64,000 nt of DNA from Campylobacter canadensis (GCF_013177655.1 NZ_CP035946.1:1426001-1490000), one strand, 5' to 3'. Shown: positions 51,789 through 61,336, numbered from the stretch's first letter. Numbers and translations: made by a program. Notes: a model not told the origin generated them from the sequence alone.

Positions 51789-52430
51789 TTATTTTTTAAT
51801 AAACTGCATTATAAAAAGAATACAAAATGATATTAATAATAATATTAAAGCAATATCGTTTGCCCTTGCATAATCAAGGTTTTCAATGGCTTCAAAAATC
51901 TCAATTGAAGCAACCTTAGTCTGCCCTACTTTAGAGCCACCAATCATCATAATAACGCCAAATTCGCCCATTGTGTGGGCAAAAGACATAACAATTGCAC
52001 TAATTAAACTCCTTTTTACACAAGGCAAACAAAGTCTAAAAATAATTAAAGAAGTGCTTTTACCCAATAAAAAAGCTCTTTCGTATAAAGATTTAGGCAA
52101 TTGAGAAAATGCTGAATATAGTGGATTAAACATAAAAGGTAAAGAATAAATACAAGATGCAAATAAAATAGCCTTAAAATTAAATACAAAACTTATGTCA
52201 AAACTTGCTAAAAACCTTCCTAGTGCATTGTTTGGAGAAAATAAAATAAGTAAATAAAATCCTAAAGCAGTAGGCGGCAATACTAAAGGCAAAGAAATAA
52301 AAGCTAAAAATACTTTCTTTAAAAAAAATTCCTTCCTTGCTAAAAAATAAGCAGGATAAATACACAAAAATAGCAAAATCAAAGTACTTAAAAAAGCTAA
52401 TTTTAAAGATAATAAAATACTTTCATACAT
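51789..52430 (-). CDS. modB: Molybdate ABC transporter permease
   Basis: Inner-membrane subunit of the molybdate importer. The 213 residues form five helices with the EAA-type loop ALGFYLLILFSPNNALG and FAHTMGEFGVIMMIGGSKVG, the latter being the ModB signature. It overlaps the modC stop by one base. ModA-ModC-ModB are in order on the minus strand. Confidence 0.92.
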   Translation of the reverse strand: MYESILLSLKLAFLSTLILLFLCIYPAYFLARKEFFLKKVFLAFISLPLVLPPTALGFYLLILFSPNNALGRFLASFDISFVFNFKAILFASCIYSLPFMFNPLYSAFSQLPKSLYERAFLLGKSTSLIIFRLCLPCVKRSLISAIVMSFAHTMGEFGVIMMIGGSKVGQTKVASIEIFEAIENLDYARANDIALILLLISFCILFIMQFIKK

Positions 52431-53098
52431 TATATTTTTCCTATTTTTTCTTTTTTAAATTCTTGCTTTGTGTAAGTTTTTTTATTTTTTCCATCTTCTA
52501 TTTCATAAATCACATCTGCTAAAGAATAAATCTCGTATTTTGAATGAGATACAAAAATTATTTTATTTTTAAATTCTTTATTAATTTTTACAATAAATTT
52601 CATTAAAATTTCTTTATTATCATCATCTAAAGCGCTAAAAGGCTCATCAAGTAAAATAAATTCGCTATTTTTAGCCAATGCACAAAGCAAGGCTAATCTT
52701 TGTCTTTGCCCACCGCTTAAATTCTCTACCTTTTCATATCTTAAATGTCTTAAATTTGCTAATCTTAAAAGATATAAAAAATATTTTTTTTCCTTAAAAC
52801 TTAGATATTTTTTCAAATAATATTTAATTTCATCTTTAAGCGTTTTTGTGGTTGAAAAGACAATATTTTCCCAAACATTAAAATTAGTAAACACACTATT
52901 ATCTTGAAATAAAAAAGCAAGTTTTTCTTTATCAATTAAAGCCTTAGAATTAAGCCCAGCTAAGGCTCTTAAAACAGTACTTTTACCGCTACCACTTCTA
53001 CCAAAAATACACACAATTTGTGCATTTTTAATAGAAAATGTAAAATCAACATCAAAATTAGAAAAAGAATGCTTTATGTAAAAATTATTTATATCCAT
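52430..53098 (-). CDS. modC: Molybdate ABC transporter ATPase, short form
   Basis: ATPase of the molybdate importer. The 222 residues have Walker A GRSGSGKS at 33-40, LSGGQRQR and Walker B FILLDEPFSALDD. The C-terminal TOBE (molybdate-sensing) domain of E. coli ModC (352 residues) is absent, so transport is probably not trans-inhibited through this subunit. It overlaps the end of modA by 14 bases. Confidence 0.92.
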   Translation of the reverse strand: MDINNFYIKHSFSNFDVDFTFSIKNAQIVCIFGRSGSGKSTVLRALAGLNSKALIDKEKLAFLFQDNSVFTNFNVWENIVFSTTKTLKDEIKYYLKKYLSFKEKKYFLYLLRLANLRHLRYEKVENLSGGQRQRLALLCALAKNSEFILLDEPFSALDDDNKEILMKFIVKINKEFKNKIIFVSHSKYEIYSLADVIYEIEDGKNKKTYTKQEFKKEKIGKI

Positions 53099-53783
53099 AT
53101 TCTTTAAAAATCGCCTTTGCTTCTTTGCTTAAAATAAAATCATAAAAATCTTTAGCACTTTTATTATCGCTTATAACAATCATTGATTGAAGGATAGGAG
53201 TATATAATTTTTCATCAACAATTAACATATTTTCATCTTTATAACCCATTTTTAATAATTGCTTTTTACTTGATGCTGCTATAAAACCATACTCACAAGC
53301 TGATAGTGTTTGAGATAAGGTATTTGCTATTGAACTTGCATAAATTACGCTTTTTGTATAATCAAAATTTAGCTTTTTTAATACTTCTATAGCAGCAGCT
53401 CCATAAGGCGCACTTTTAGGATTAGCAACAGCTATACACTTAGCATTTTTTAAGTCGTTTAAACTAGCTTTTTTATTTGGTGCAAATAGCATTAAAAGCC
53501 CTTGCGTATAAATACTTGCTTTATTTTTAGTAAGTCCTTCTAAATCTTTTGCAAAATCACTATTTGCTGATAAAAAAATATCAAATTTTGCGCCATTTTT
53601 TATTTGTGAATTAAATGTACCTGATGAGCCTGTATTTACTTGTATTTTTACATCAGGATAATGTTTTAAAAAGGCGTTTTTTATATCTTCTAATGGATAA
53701 GAAATATTAGCAGCTGCAGCTACGCTTAATTCTTGTGCTAAAGCAAAAGCACAAAAAACAACACTTAATAATATTTTTTTCAT
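53085..53783 (-). CDS. modA: Molybdate-binding periplasmic protein
   Basis: Substrate-binding protein of the molybdate importer. The 232 residues start with the signal peptide MKKILLSVVFCAFALA (cleavage before Q17), then AAAANISYPLEDIKNAF and NTGSSGTFNSQIKNGAKFDI, the oxyanion-binding block. Molybdate supports formate dehydrogenase and other Mo enzymes, of which the Sec-containing formate dehydrogenase links to the tRNA-Sec in this window. The ATG follows AAAAGGAG. Confidence 0.93.
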   Translation of the reverse strand: MKKILLSVVFCAFALAQELSVAAAANISYPLEDIKNAFLKHYPDVKIQVNTGSSGTFNSQIKNGAKFDIFLSANSDFAKDLEGLTKNKASIYTQGLLMLFAPNKKASLNDLKNAKCIAVANPKSAPYGAAAIEVLKKLNFDYTKSVIYASSIANTLSQTLSACEYGFIAASSKKQLLKMGYKDENMLIVDEKLYTPILQSMIVISDNKSAKDFYDFILSKEAKAIFKEYGYK

Positions 53784-53798
53784 TTTTTCTCCTTTTAA

Positions 53799-53816
53799 TA
53801 TATAAAAAATTATATA
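53799..53816. promoter_or_regulatory. TATATA-N6-TATATA element upstream of modA
   Basis: TATATA, six bases, TATATA lies 16 bases before the modA ATG. This matches the inner half-sites of the E. coli ModE operator. The region is so AT-rich that chance is a real alternative. No ModE gene is in the window. Confidence 0.3.
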
Positions 53817-53902
53817 ATAATATCTATTAATATTTAGTATTATTTTAAAAATAATATATATTTTTTTATATAAAGTATAAATTATTTTGTTTTTTATTCC
53901 TT

Positions 53903-53910
53903 GTTATAAT
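53903..53910 (+). promoter_or_regulatory. Extended -10 promoter of the glutathionylspermidine-synthase-like gene
   Basis: GTTATAAT contains a perfect TATAAT (53905-53910) 20 bases before the ATG at 53931; the ribosome-binding site AAGGAG follows. The rest of the 140-base divergent gap to modA is AT-rich without further clear sites. Confidence 0.6.
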
Positions 53911-53930
53911 ATTTTAAATAAGGAGTGAAA

Positions 53931-55094
53931 ATGAAAAAAATACAAATTTTTAATAAAGAAGAATTAGAAAATATGGGGCTTACTTGGCATACAAATGCCG
54001 ATAAAAGCAACTATTTAAGCGATAATCTAGTACAAATTACACCTAAAGAAGCGAACGATTTTTATGAAGCAGCAAACACTTTATATGATATGTATTGCGA
54101 GTGTGCTCAATATATTTTAGATAATGATTTATTAGACGAATTACAAATTCCTGTTTCTTTGCAAGAAGTTGTAAAATTATCTTGGCAAAACGATGTGCAT
54201 TGGCATTTATATTCAAGATTTGATTTTGCAGGTGGTGTAAATAATATTCCAATAAAACTTTTAGAATTCAATGCAAACACCCCTACAAGTTTATTTGAAA
54301 CCTTAATAATACAACACGAATTACTGAAAAAAAACAACATAAATCCTGATTTACAATTTAATACAGGCTATGAAGCTATTTGCAATAATTTTAAGCGTTT
54401 AGTAACATTAGATGAAAGTGTTGAAGAATTTGATAAATTATATGATGGGTGGAAAATACTTTTTACTAGCGTAAAAGATAGCGAAGAAGAACTAACTACA
54501 AGATTATTAATGCAAATTGCAATAGACGCTGGTTTTAAATGCGAATTTTCTTATATTGAAAATGTGCAATTTAGCGAAGAAGGTGTATTTTTAGATGATG
54601 AAAATTACGAATTTTGCTTTATGTTAATTCCTTGGGAAAGTATTGCAATTGAAGAAGATGAATTAGCATATTTACTAACAAAAATGATAAAAAATCAAAA
54701 AGCAATAATCTTAAATCCAGCTTATACTTTAATCTTTCAAAGTAAGGGAATTTTAAAATATTTATGGCAATTATTTCCTAATCATCCTTTATTGCTAAAA
54801 GCTGATACAAAAATGCTTGAAGGAATAAAATGTGTAAAAAAACCATTCTTTGGTAGAGAAGGAGCAAATGTTACGATTTTTAACGAAAAAGGAGAAATTA
54901 TAGCAGAAAATGATGGAGAATACGAAAATAATGCTTTTATTTACCAAGAATTTGCAGATACATTAGAATATGAAGGTCAAAGCTATCAAGCAGGAGTGTT
55001 TTTTGCTTATGAAGCTTGTGCTTTAGGCTTTAGAAAAGGTGGAAAAATTATTAATAATTATTCATCTTTTGCAGCTCATATGATAAAGGATTAA
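53931..55094 (+). CDS. Glutathionylspermidine synthase-type ATP-grasp protein
   Basis: A 387-residue stand-alone synthetase domain of the glutathionylspermidine-synthase family (PF03738 type, like E. coli YgiC/YjfC). Residues LTWHTNADKSNYLSDN, YSRFDFAGG and LLEFNANTPTSLFETLI near the N-terminus and KPFFGREGANVTIF with YIYQEF-like FIYQEFAD near the C-terminus are family blocks. The amidase domain of bifunctional GspS is absent. The natural substrates of stand-alone members are uncertain. ATG 53931 follows AAGGAG at 5 bases; an in-frame GTG at 53925 overlaps the RBS and is rejected. Confidence 0.83.
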   Translation: MKKIQIFNKEELENMGLTWHTNADKSNYLSDNLVQITPKEANDFYEAANTLYDMYCECAQYILDNDLLDELQIPVSLQEVVKLSWQNDVHWHLYSRFDFAGGVNNIPIKLLEFNANTPTSLFETLIIQHELLKKNNINPDLQFNTGYEAICNNFKRLVTLDESVEEFDKLYDGWKILFTSVKDSEEELTTRLLMQIAIDAGFKCEFSYIENVQFSEEGVFLDDENYEFCFMLIPWESIAIEEDELAYLLTKMIKNQKAIILNPAYTLIFQSKGILKYLWQLFPNHPLLLKADTKMLEGIKCVKKPFFGREGANVTIFNEKGEIIAENDGEYENNAFIYQEFADTLEYEGQSYQAGVFFAYEACALGFRKGGKIINNYSSFAAHMIKD

Positions 55095-55096
55095 AA

Positions 55097-56029
55097 ATGA
55101 AAATTGTATTTTTAGATGCGGCAACCTTAGGTAAAAGCGACATTAGTGCTTTTAAAGAATTTGGTGAAGTAATAAGCTATGATTTAACTAAAAAAGAAGA
55201 TGTTTTAAAAAATATCGCTGATGCTAGTGTAATAGTTGTTAATAAGGTAATAATTAATGAAGAAATTATGCAAAATGCAAAGAATTTAAAACTTATTTTA
55301 GTTAGTGCAACTGGTACAAATAACATTGATTTACAAGCAGCAAAAAGATTAAATATAAGTGTTAAAAATGTAGCTGGATACAGTACAAATAGTGTTGTGC
55401 AGCACACTTTTGCCTTATTATTTTCTTTTTTAAATCACATAACTTATTATAATGATTTTACTAAAAATAAAAAATGGTGCGATAGCGATATATTTTGTGA
55501 TTTTTCAAGAAGAACTAGCGATTTAAACGGTAAAAATTATGGAATTATTGGACTTGGAAATATTGGAAAAAAAGTTGCTAGTATTGCTAGCTGCTTTGGT
55601 GCTAATGTGTTTTATACAAGTCTTAGCGGACAAAATAACAATAGCGATTACAAGCAAGTTAGTTTAGAATATTTACTAAAAAATAGCGATATTATAAGCA
55701 TTCATAGTCCTTTAAATGAAAAATCAAAAAATCTAATTACAAAAAAAGAATTTGACTTAATGAAAGATGAAAGCATTATTTTAAATCTTGGTAGGGGTAT
55801 GATTATAAATGAAGCTGATTTAGCTAAGGCAATTGATAATAAAAATATTAAAGCAGGATTAGATGTATTAGAATACGAACCAATGGATAAAAACAACCCT
55901 TTATTTAACATAAAAAATAAAGAAAATTTAATCATAACTCCGCATATTGCTTGGGCAAGCATTCAAAGTGTTGATAGATTAATTGCTATGATGGTTGAAA
56001 ATCTTAAAGAATTTTTAAAAGAACAATGA
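55097..56029 (+). CDS. D-2-hydroxyacid dehydrogenase
   Basis: A 310-residue NAD(P)-dependent dehydrogenase. The Rossmann motif is YGIIGLGNIGKKVASIA near residue 150, and the catalytic Arg, Glu and His lie in LNLGRGMIIN, EYEPMDKNNP and ITPHIAW. Hydroxypyruvate/glycerate or a related acid is the likely substrate; the exact one cannot be set by eye. It is 2 bases after the ATP-grasp gene and overlaps the lipoprotein gene by 4 bases. Confidence 0.88.
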   Translation: MKIVFLDAATLGKSDISAFKEFGEVISYDLTKKEDVLKNIADASVIVVNKVIINEEIMQNAKNLKLILVSATGTNNIDLQAAKRLNISVKNVAGYSTNSVVQHTFALLFSFLNHITYYNDFTKNKKWCDSDIFCDFSRRTSDLNGKNYGIIGLGNIGKKVASIASCFGANVFYTSLSGQNNNSDYKQVSLEYLLKNSDIISIHSPLNEKSKNLITKKEFDLMKDESIILNLGRGMIINEADLAKAIDNKNIKAGLDVLEYEPMDKNNPLFNIKNKENLIITPHIAWASIQSVDRLIAMMVENLKEFLKEQ

Positions 56030-56487
56030 AGTATTTTTTAGTTTTTTTACTTATATTTTTTAGCGCTTGTGCAAAAGAAAGCACAAGCCTAAAAACCAGC
56101 ACAGCTAAAGTTATTTTTAAATCTCAAAATATAAAATTTAAAGGCTCAAGCTTTATTAATGAAGATAAAAAAAATTATATTTTAGATGTTTATTCAAGCT
56201 CTAAGGCAATTGCAAAGATAAAAATTAACAATAAGTATATTTGCTTTAATGATAAATGTTATTTAAAACATAGCTTTAATTTGTATTTTTTTAAATACAA
56301 TTTTTACGATGAATTATTAGAAGATATTTTAAAATGTAATAGTATTTTTTATAAAAAAAATATAACTTATAATGAAAAAGATTTTGTACAAAAAATAAAA
56401 GTAGATAATACTTATTTAGATTTTAAAAAAGAAAAAAACACTTGTGAATTTTCTTTTAAAGATATTTATATAAAAATGATTTATTAA
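56026..56487 (+). CDS. Small lipoprotein of unknown function
   Basis: A 153-residue lipoprotein: MKYFLVFLLIFFSAC gives a lipobox (LIFFSAC-type) with Cys15. The mature part is rich in Lys, Asn, Phe and Tyr with three further Cys residues (CFNDKC, CNS), and predicted strands. No known domain is apparent. It is translationally coupled to the dehydrogenase upstream. A 54-base AT-rich gap follows. Confidence 0.65.
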   Translation: MKYFLVFLLIFFSACAKESTSLKTSTAKVIFKSQNIKFKGSSFINEDKKNYILDVYSSSKAIAKIKINNKYICFNDKCYLKHSFNLYFFKYNFYDELLEDILKCNSIFYKKNITYNEKDFVQKIKVDNTYLDFKKEKNTCEFSFKDIYIKMIY

Positions 56488-56541
56488 TATACATAATTAA
56501 ACATTTATTTTAATTTTGCAAAATAACAAAAAGGAAGCAAA

Positions 56542-56811
56542 ATGATATTTAGTGATGAAGAATTATATATGCCTTGCAAAGCAGTTTTAGATGATTGCTT
56601 GCATATTTTACATAAAGATGGCGGTGATTTAAACTTTTTAGGTGTTAAAAATCAAGTAGTTTATATTCAATTACTTGGAGCTTGCAATGGTTGCAGTGCA
56701 GCAAATATAACATTAAAATTTAGTTTAGAAAAAGCCTTAAAAGAGCAAATTAGCAACGAGCTTAGCATTGTAAATCTTACAGGTGGTAAAGAGGAGTTTG
56801 ACGCTTTATGA
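56542..56811 (+). CDS. NifU C-terminal-domain iron-sulphur scaffold protein
   Basis: An 89-residue protein consisting only of a Nfu domain. DDCLHILHKDGGDLNFLGV and LLGACNGCSAANITLKFSLE contain the CxxC that holds the transferred cluster, here CNGC. Such proteins carry iron-sulphur clusters to target apoenzymes. It overlaps murE by 4 bases. The same neighbourhood (nifU-like, murE, ybaB, PDZ, tkt) is one I recall from C. jejuni. Confidence 0.9.
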   Translation: MIFSDEELYMPCKAVLDDCLHILHKDGGDLNFLGVKNQVVYIQLLGACNGCSAANITLKFSLEKALKEQISNELSIVNLTGGKEEFDAL

Positions 56812-58145
56812 AAGTACAATTAGAAAATAATTTTATTAGCGACAATTCAAAAGAATGTGAAAAAGGCTGTTATTTTTTATTAGATAACAATAATAAAGCA
56901 TATCTTGATGAAGCAAAAGCAAAAGAAGCAATTATTATTGATGAAAAAAAAGCAAGAGAGTTGTTAAATATAGATGAAAATATAAAAATAATTGCAATAA
57001 CTGGTACAAATGGTAAAACCACTTCAGCCGCTTTAATTTACTCAATGCTTTTAGATTTAGGTTATAAAGTATTTTTAAGTGGGACTAGAGGTGCATTTTG
57101 TAATGATGTTCAAGTAGCACAAAAAAAATTAACCACTCCGTTTTTACTTGAGTTTTTATACTTTTTGCAGATTGCAAGTAAAAATCACTGTGAATATTTT
57201 GTAATGGAAGCAAGTTCTCATTCTATTGCACAACAGCGTTTTGCAGATGCAAAATTTTGTGCAAAGATTTATACAAATTTAACTCAAGACCATCTTGATT
57301 ATCACAAAAGTTTTGAAGAATACGCAAGGGTTAAAGCATCTTTTTTTCAAGATGATTGCTTAAAAATTATAAATAATGACGCTTTTAAATTTACTTATAA
57401 TGTAAAAAATTCTATCACTTACGGCATTGATAACCCCGCACTTTATAGCGTTAAAGCTTATAGTATAAAAGATAAAATAACTGCAATAATTAGTAAAAAA
57501 GATGAGCTTTTTGAAATATCATCTAATCTTTGTGGTTTATTTAACTTATATAATATTTTATGTGCTTTTGCTTGTGTTAATGAGCTTACAAAAGAAGGAA
57601 AAAAAGCAGCTCAATATATAAATAACTTTCTAGGAGTAAAAGGTAGAATGCAAGAAATTATTCATAATGATGAAAATCGTGGAAAAATAATAATTGATTT
57701 TGCACATACTCCAGATGGAATTAGCAATGTATTAAGCGCATTAGCTACAAAAAATATAATTTGCGTTTTAGGCGCAGGTGGAAATAGAGATAAAAGCAAA
57801 AGAAGCCCTATGGCTAAAATAGCTAGTCATTTTAGCAAAAATGTAATTTTAACAAGCGATAATCCAAGAGATGAAGAACCGCTTTTTATAATTTCTGATA
57901 TGCTTAGTGATTTAGATGAAAACGAATTAAAAAACATAAGCGTTTGCATAGATAGAAAAGAAGCTATTTACAAGGCTTTAAGAATGCAAAATGATGAAAT
58001 TGTAATGATTTTAGGTAAGGGAGATGAAAGCACTCAAGAAATAAAAGGTATAAAATATGATTTTAGTGATGAAAATGAAGTGTATAATGCCTTAGAAAAA
58101 ATCAAACTTGAAGAAGAAAAAAGAAAGGAAAAAGGTTATGTTTAA
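56808..58145 (+). CDS. murE: UDP-MurNAc-L-Ala-D-Glu:meso-diaminopimelate ligase
   Basis: Adds meso-diaminopimelate to the peptidoglycan precursor. The 445 residues have the P-loop GTNGKTT at 66-72, MEASSHSIAQQRF, TNLTQDHLDYHKSFEEYARVK with the carbamylated-lysine region, and DNPRDEEP near 351, the DNPR motif that marks diaminopimelate rather than lysine specificity. It is shorter than the usual 480-500, mainly at the N-terminus. It overlaps ybaB by 8 bases. Confidence 0.95.
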   Translation: MKVQLENNFISDNSKECEKGCYFLLDNNNKAYLDEAKAKEAIIIDEKKARELLNIDENIKIIAITGTNGKTTSAALIYSMLLDLGYKVFLSGTRGAFCNDVQVAQKKLTTPFLLEFLYFLQIASKNHCEYFVMEASSHSIAQQRFADAKFCAKIYTNLTQDHLDYHKSFEEYARVKASFFQDDCLKIINNDAFKFTYNVKNSITYGIDNPALYSVKAYSIKDKITAIISKKDELFEISSNLCGLFNLYNILCAFACVNELTKEGKKAAQYINNFLGVKGRMQEIIHNDENRGKIIIDFAHTPDGISNVLSALATKNIICVLGAGGNRDKSKRSPMAKIASHFSKNVILTSDNPRDEEPLFIISDMLSDLDENELKNISVCIDRKEAIYKALRMQNDEIVMILGKGDESTQEIKGIKYDFSDENEVYNALEKIKLEEEKRKEKGYV

Positions 58146-58440
58146 AGATTTTGATTTATCTAAAATGCAAGAAATGCTTGAAAATGTCCAGCAAAAAGCA
58201 AAAGAATTTGAAGATGAATTAGAAAAAAAAGAATTTTGCGCAAGTAGCGGTGCTGGAATGTGCAAAGTAAAGGTAAATGCGAAATTTCAAATCTTAGATA
58301 TAAGCATTGATGATGAGCTTTTAAACGATAAATCTTCAATGCAAATTCTCTTAATTTCAGCATTAAATGATGCGTTAAAACAAGCTTCTAATAGTACAAA
58401 AGATATGGCTACAAATATGTTTTTTAAGGCTGGGCAATGA
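58138..58440 (+). CDS. YbaB/EbfC-family nucleoid-associated protein
   Basis: A 100-residue DNA-binding protein. It starts MFKDFDLSKMQEMLENVQQK and has the family's tweezer fold: a long N-terminal helix, SGAGMCKVKVNAKFQILDIS strand region and a C-terminal helix DALKQASNSTKDMATNMF. The frame extends upstream to 58108 within murE, but ATG 58138 follows AAGGAAAAAGG and gives the family start. It overlaps the PDZ gene by 4 bases. Confidence 0.9.
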   Translation: MFKDFDLSKMQEMLENVQQKAKEFEDELEKKEFCASSGAGMCKVKVNAKFQILDISIDDELLNDKSSMQILLISALNDALKQASNSTKDMATNMFFKAGQ

Positions 58441-59468
58441 AAAAGTTGATTTTTTTACTAAGTTTTAGCTTTCTTGCTTATGCTGTTGAAAGACCAACCT
58501 TTAATGATTTTTTAGCTTGTTATGAAAAAAATAAAGCCGCTGAATTAACTTATGAAGGCTTGCCTGCTTTTGTACTTGATGAAAACCTTTTAGCAGTAGT
58601 TAAATTAGCAAATACAAAATTAAATTCTTATGTAAAATACGACCCTTTTTTAAACCTTTACTTAGTTAGAACTGATTTTTCTTTAATTAAACCTGAATTT
58701 GGCGATGAAAATGAAAAAAACAGAAATGATTGGCTAGGAATTTTAGATGCAAAAAAAGAATATATTGGGCATTTAAAATATTTAGGACTTGATTTAAGTG
58801 AAAGAGACAAATTAGACTTTAAAAGCAAAATCGGCTTACTTAGCTCTCCTTGCTGCAAAATTATAGGAATTGCTTTAAATAATGGTGATTTCATTGGCAA
58901 TAGATACTTAAATCACTTTAAAAAATATAATGAAGTGTATTGGGGTGATATTGGTGCAAGTTTTACACAAAAAGGAGATAGATATTTTGTTTCATCAGTT
59001 ACAACTAATACGAGTTTTCGTATAAATGATGAAATTTTAAGTGTTGATGATAAGCCTGTAAATTCATTAAGAGAACTTAATGAAAGAGTGCTTTTTGCAC
59101 CAAATCAAAGTACTATTTATTTTAAAATTTTAAGAGATAATGAAGAAATTAATTTAAGCATCTTAGTAAGTCCTAAAATTTATAAACAAGAAGTTTTAAA
59201 AACTGTAAAACAAGTAAATAAAGCACAAGTTTATAATTCTTTAGGAATAATTTTAGATAACAATCTAAAAGTAATAAAAAGCAATAATGCTAATTTTAAA
59301 ATAGGAGATGTAATTTTAAGAGTAAATAATATCTTAGTAAATAATAAAGAACACTTTGCACGATTAAGTGCTATGAATAATCCATTAAATATCTTAATTT
59401 CAAGACATATTCAAGATGAAGATAAAATGGGAGATTTTCAATTTTTTATAACTATAAACAAGGACTAA
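58437..59468 (+). CDS. Periplasmic protein with two PDZ-like domains
   Basis: A 343-residue exported protein with signal peptide MKKLIFLLSFSFLAYA. Residues about 190-265 (NDEILSVDDKPVNSLRELNE) form a PDZ domain and a second PDZ-like unit follows (FKIGDVILRVNNILVNNKEH, residues 280-330). The N-terminal 180 residues, including SSPCCKIIGIALNNGDFIGN, look like an inactive protease-like fold, but no catalytic triad was recognised. Synteny places it between ybaB and tkt; the ispA gene I recall there in C. jejuni is absent. Confidence 0.75.
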   Translation: MKKLIFLLSFSFLAYAVERPTFNDFLACYEKNKAAELTYEGLPAFVLDENLLAVVKLANTKLNSYVKYDPFLNLYLVRTDFSLIKPEFGDENEKNRNDWLGILDAKKEYIGHLKYLGLDLSERDKLDFKSKIGLLSSPCCKIIGIALNNGDFIGNRYLNHFKKYNEVYWGDIGASFTQKGDRYFVSSVTTNTSFRINDEILSVDDKPVNSLRELNERVLFAPNQSTIYFKILRDNEEINLSILVSPKIYKQEVLKTVKQVNKAQVYNSLGIILDNNLKVIKSNNANFKIGDVILRVNNILVNNKEHFARLSAMNNPLNILISRHIQDEDKMGDFQFFITINKD

Positions 59469-59469
59469 T

Positions 59470-61335
59470 ATGAATTATCAAAAAATTTCTAACAATTTAA
59501 AATTTTTAAGCGTTGATATGATTAATAAGGCAAATAGTGGTCACCCAGGTGTGTGTATGGGACTTAGCGATATTTTAAGCGTTTTAAGCACTCATTTAAA
59601 TATAAGCAAGGATTATCCAGAGCATTTAAACCGTGATAGATTAATATTTTCAGGCGGACATGCAAGTGCATTGCTTTATTCATTTTTACATCTTAGCGGA
59701 TTTGATATTAGCTTAGATGAACTTAAAAATTTTCGTCAATTAGGCTCAAAAACACCAGGTCATCCTGAAATAACAACCCAAGGTGTAGAAATAGCAACAG
59801 GGCCACTAGGTCAAGGTATTGCAAATGCTGTTGGTTATGCTATGGCGATTAAATTTATAAATTCACAATTAAATCAGGCTTTAAGTTCTAAAGTTTATTG
59901 TCTTTGTGGAGATGGAGATTTACAAGAAGGTATTAGTTATGAAGCACTTTCTTTAGCTCAAAGTCAAAAATTAAATAATCTAATTTTAATTTATGATTGC
60001 AATAAAATAAGCATTGAAGGTAAAACAAACATAACTTTTAATGAAGATATAAAAGCTAGATTTAGTAGCATTGATTTTATGGTAATTGAGATAAATGGAC
60101 ACGATTATGAGCAAATAAATCAAGCCTTACTCAGTGCAAAAAATGCTAACAAGGCTGTTTTAATCTTGGCAAATACAAACATAGCAAATGGAGCTTTAGA
60201 ACTGCAAGGAAGTGAAAAATCGCACGGAGCACCTTTAGGAGAAGAATTAAGCATTAGAGCAAAGCAAAATGCAGCTTATCCTGTAGAAGAATTTTATATT
60301 GATTTAGAAGTAAAAGAAGAATTAGCAAAAATGAGCGCAAGAGCAAATGAAATTTTTACTAATTTTAAAGTAGAAAATAATGATTTTTACAAAGCTTTAA
60401 ACGGAGAAATTAAATACGATTTAAGCAAAATTGACTTAAATAAAATGGATGCAACTAGAAATACAAATGAAATTATTTTAAACGAATTAGCAAATTCTAT
60501 CCCTACTTTTTTAGGTGGAAGTGCTGATTTAGCACCATCTAATAAAACAAATTTAAAAGCCTTTGCAAGCTTTAACGAAAATGGTAAAAATATACATTTT
60601 GGTATTAGAGAACACGCAATGGCAGCTATTATAAACGCTTTTGCAAGATGTAATCTATTAGCCTTTTGTGCTACTTTTTTAGTATTTAGCGATTATTTAA
60701 AACCAGCTTTAAGACTTAGCGCTTTGATGAAACTTAAGAATTTTTATATTTTTTCTCATGATAGTATTGGAGTTGGAGAAGACGGACCAACACATCAACC
60801 AATAGAGCAATTAAGCACCTTAAGAAATATCCCTAATTTACTTACCTTCCGCCCTGCTTGTATGGCTGAAAATATTGCAGCTTGGCAAATTGCACTAAAA
60901 CATCAATCTCCAAGTGCCTTTGTACTTTCAAGGTCAAATACAAATTATGCGATAAATTACATTCCTGATATTTCAAATGGGGTTTATTTTGCTTATGAAA
61001 TAAAAGATTATACGCATTTAATTATTTCAAGCGGTAGCGAAGTAAAACTTGCTATTGATGTTGCAAAAATTCTTAATGAAAAAGGTATAAAAACAAGTGT
61101 TTTATCTATGCCTTGCTTTAATTTATTTGATAAAGCTAGTTGTGAATTTAAAAATAAAATTTTAAAAGATAAAAAGGTAATAGCAATAGAAGCTGCTGCA
61201 AGTAATGAGCTTTACAAATATGCAAGCAAGTGCTTTTTAATGCAAAGTTTTGGAGAAAGTGCAAAAGAAAAAGATGTGTTTAAACATTTTGGTTTTGAAG
61301 CAGATAAAATTGCTAATGAAATTATAAAGGCATAA
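59470..61335 (+). CDS. tkt: Transketolase
   Basis: Thiamine-diphosphate enzyme of the non-oxidative pentose phosphate pathway. The 621 residues include SGHPGVCMGLSDILSVL near residue 23, ATGPLGQGIANAVGYAMA, and GDGDLQEGISYEA with NKISIEG as the TPP/Mg motif. FGIREHAMAAIINA and the pyrimidine-domain EDGPTHQPIEQL also match. It lies 1 base after the PDZ gene and 1 base before rpiB, linking two enzymes of one pathway. Confidence 0.97.
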   Translation: MNYQKISNNLKFLSVDMINKANSGHPGVCMGLSDILSVLSTHLNISKDYPEHLNRDRLIFSGGHASALLYSFLHLSGFDISLDELKNFRQLGSKTPGHPEITTQGVEIATGPLGQGIANAVGYAMAIKFINSQLNQALSSKVYCLCGDGDLQEGISYEALSLAQSQKLNNLILIYDCNKISIEGKTNITFNEDIKARFSSIDFMVIEINGHDYEQINQALLSAKNANKAVLILANTNIANGALELQGSEKSHGAPLGEELSIRAKQNAAYPVEEFYIDLEVKEELAKMSARANEIFTNFKVENNDFYKALNGEIKYDLSKIDLNKMDATRNTNEIILNELANSIPTFLGGSADLAPSNKTNLKAFASFNENGKNIHFGIREHAMAAIINAFARCNLLAFCATFLVFSDYLKPALRLSALMKLKNFYIFSHDSIGVGEDGPTHQPIEQLSTLRNIPNLLTFRPACMAENIAAWQIALKHQSPSAFVLSRSNTNYAINYIPDISNGVYFAYEIKDYTHLIISSGSEVKLAIDVAKILNEKGIKTSVLSMPCFNLFDKASCEFKNKILKDKKVIAIEAAASNELYKYASKCFLMQSFGESAKEKDVFKHFGFEADKIANEIIKA

Positions 61336-61336
61336 A

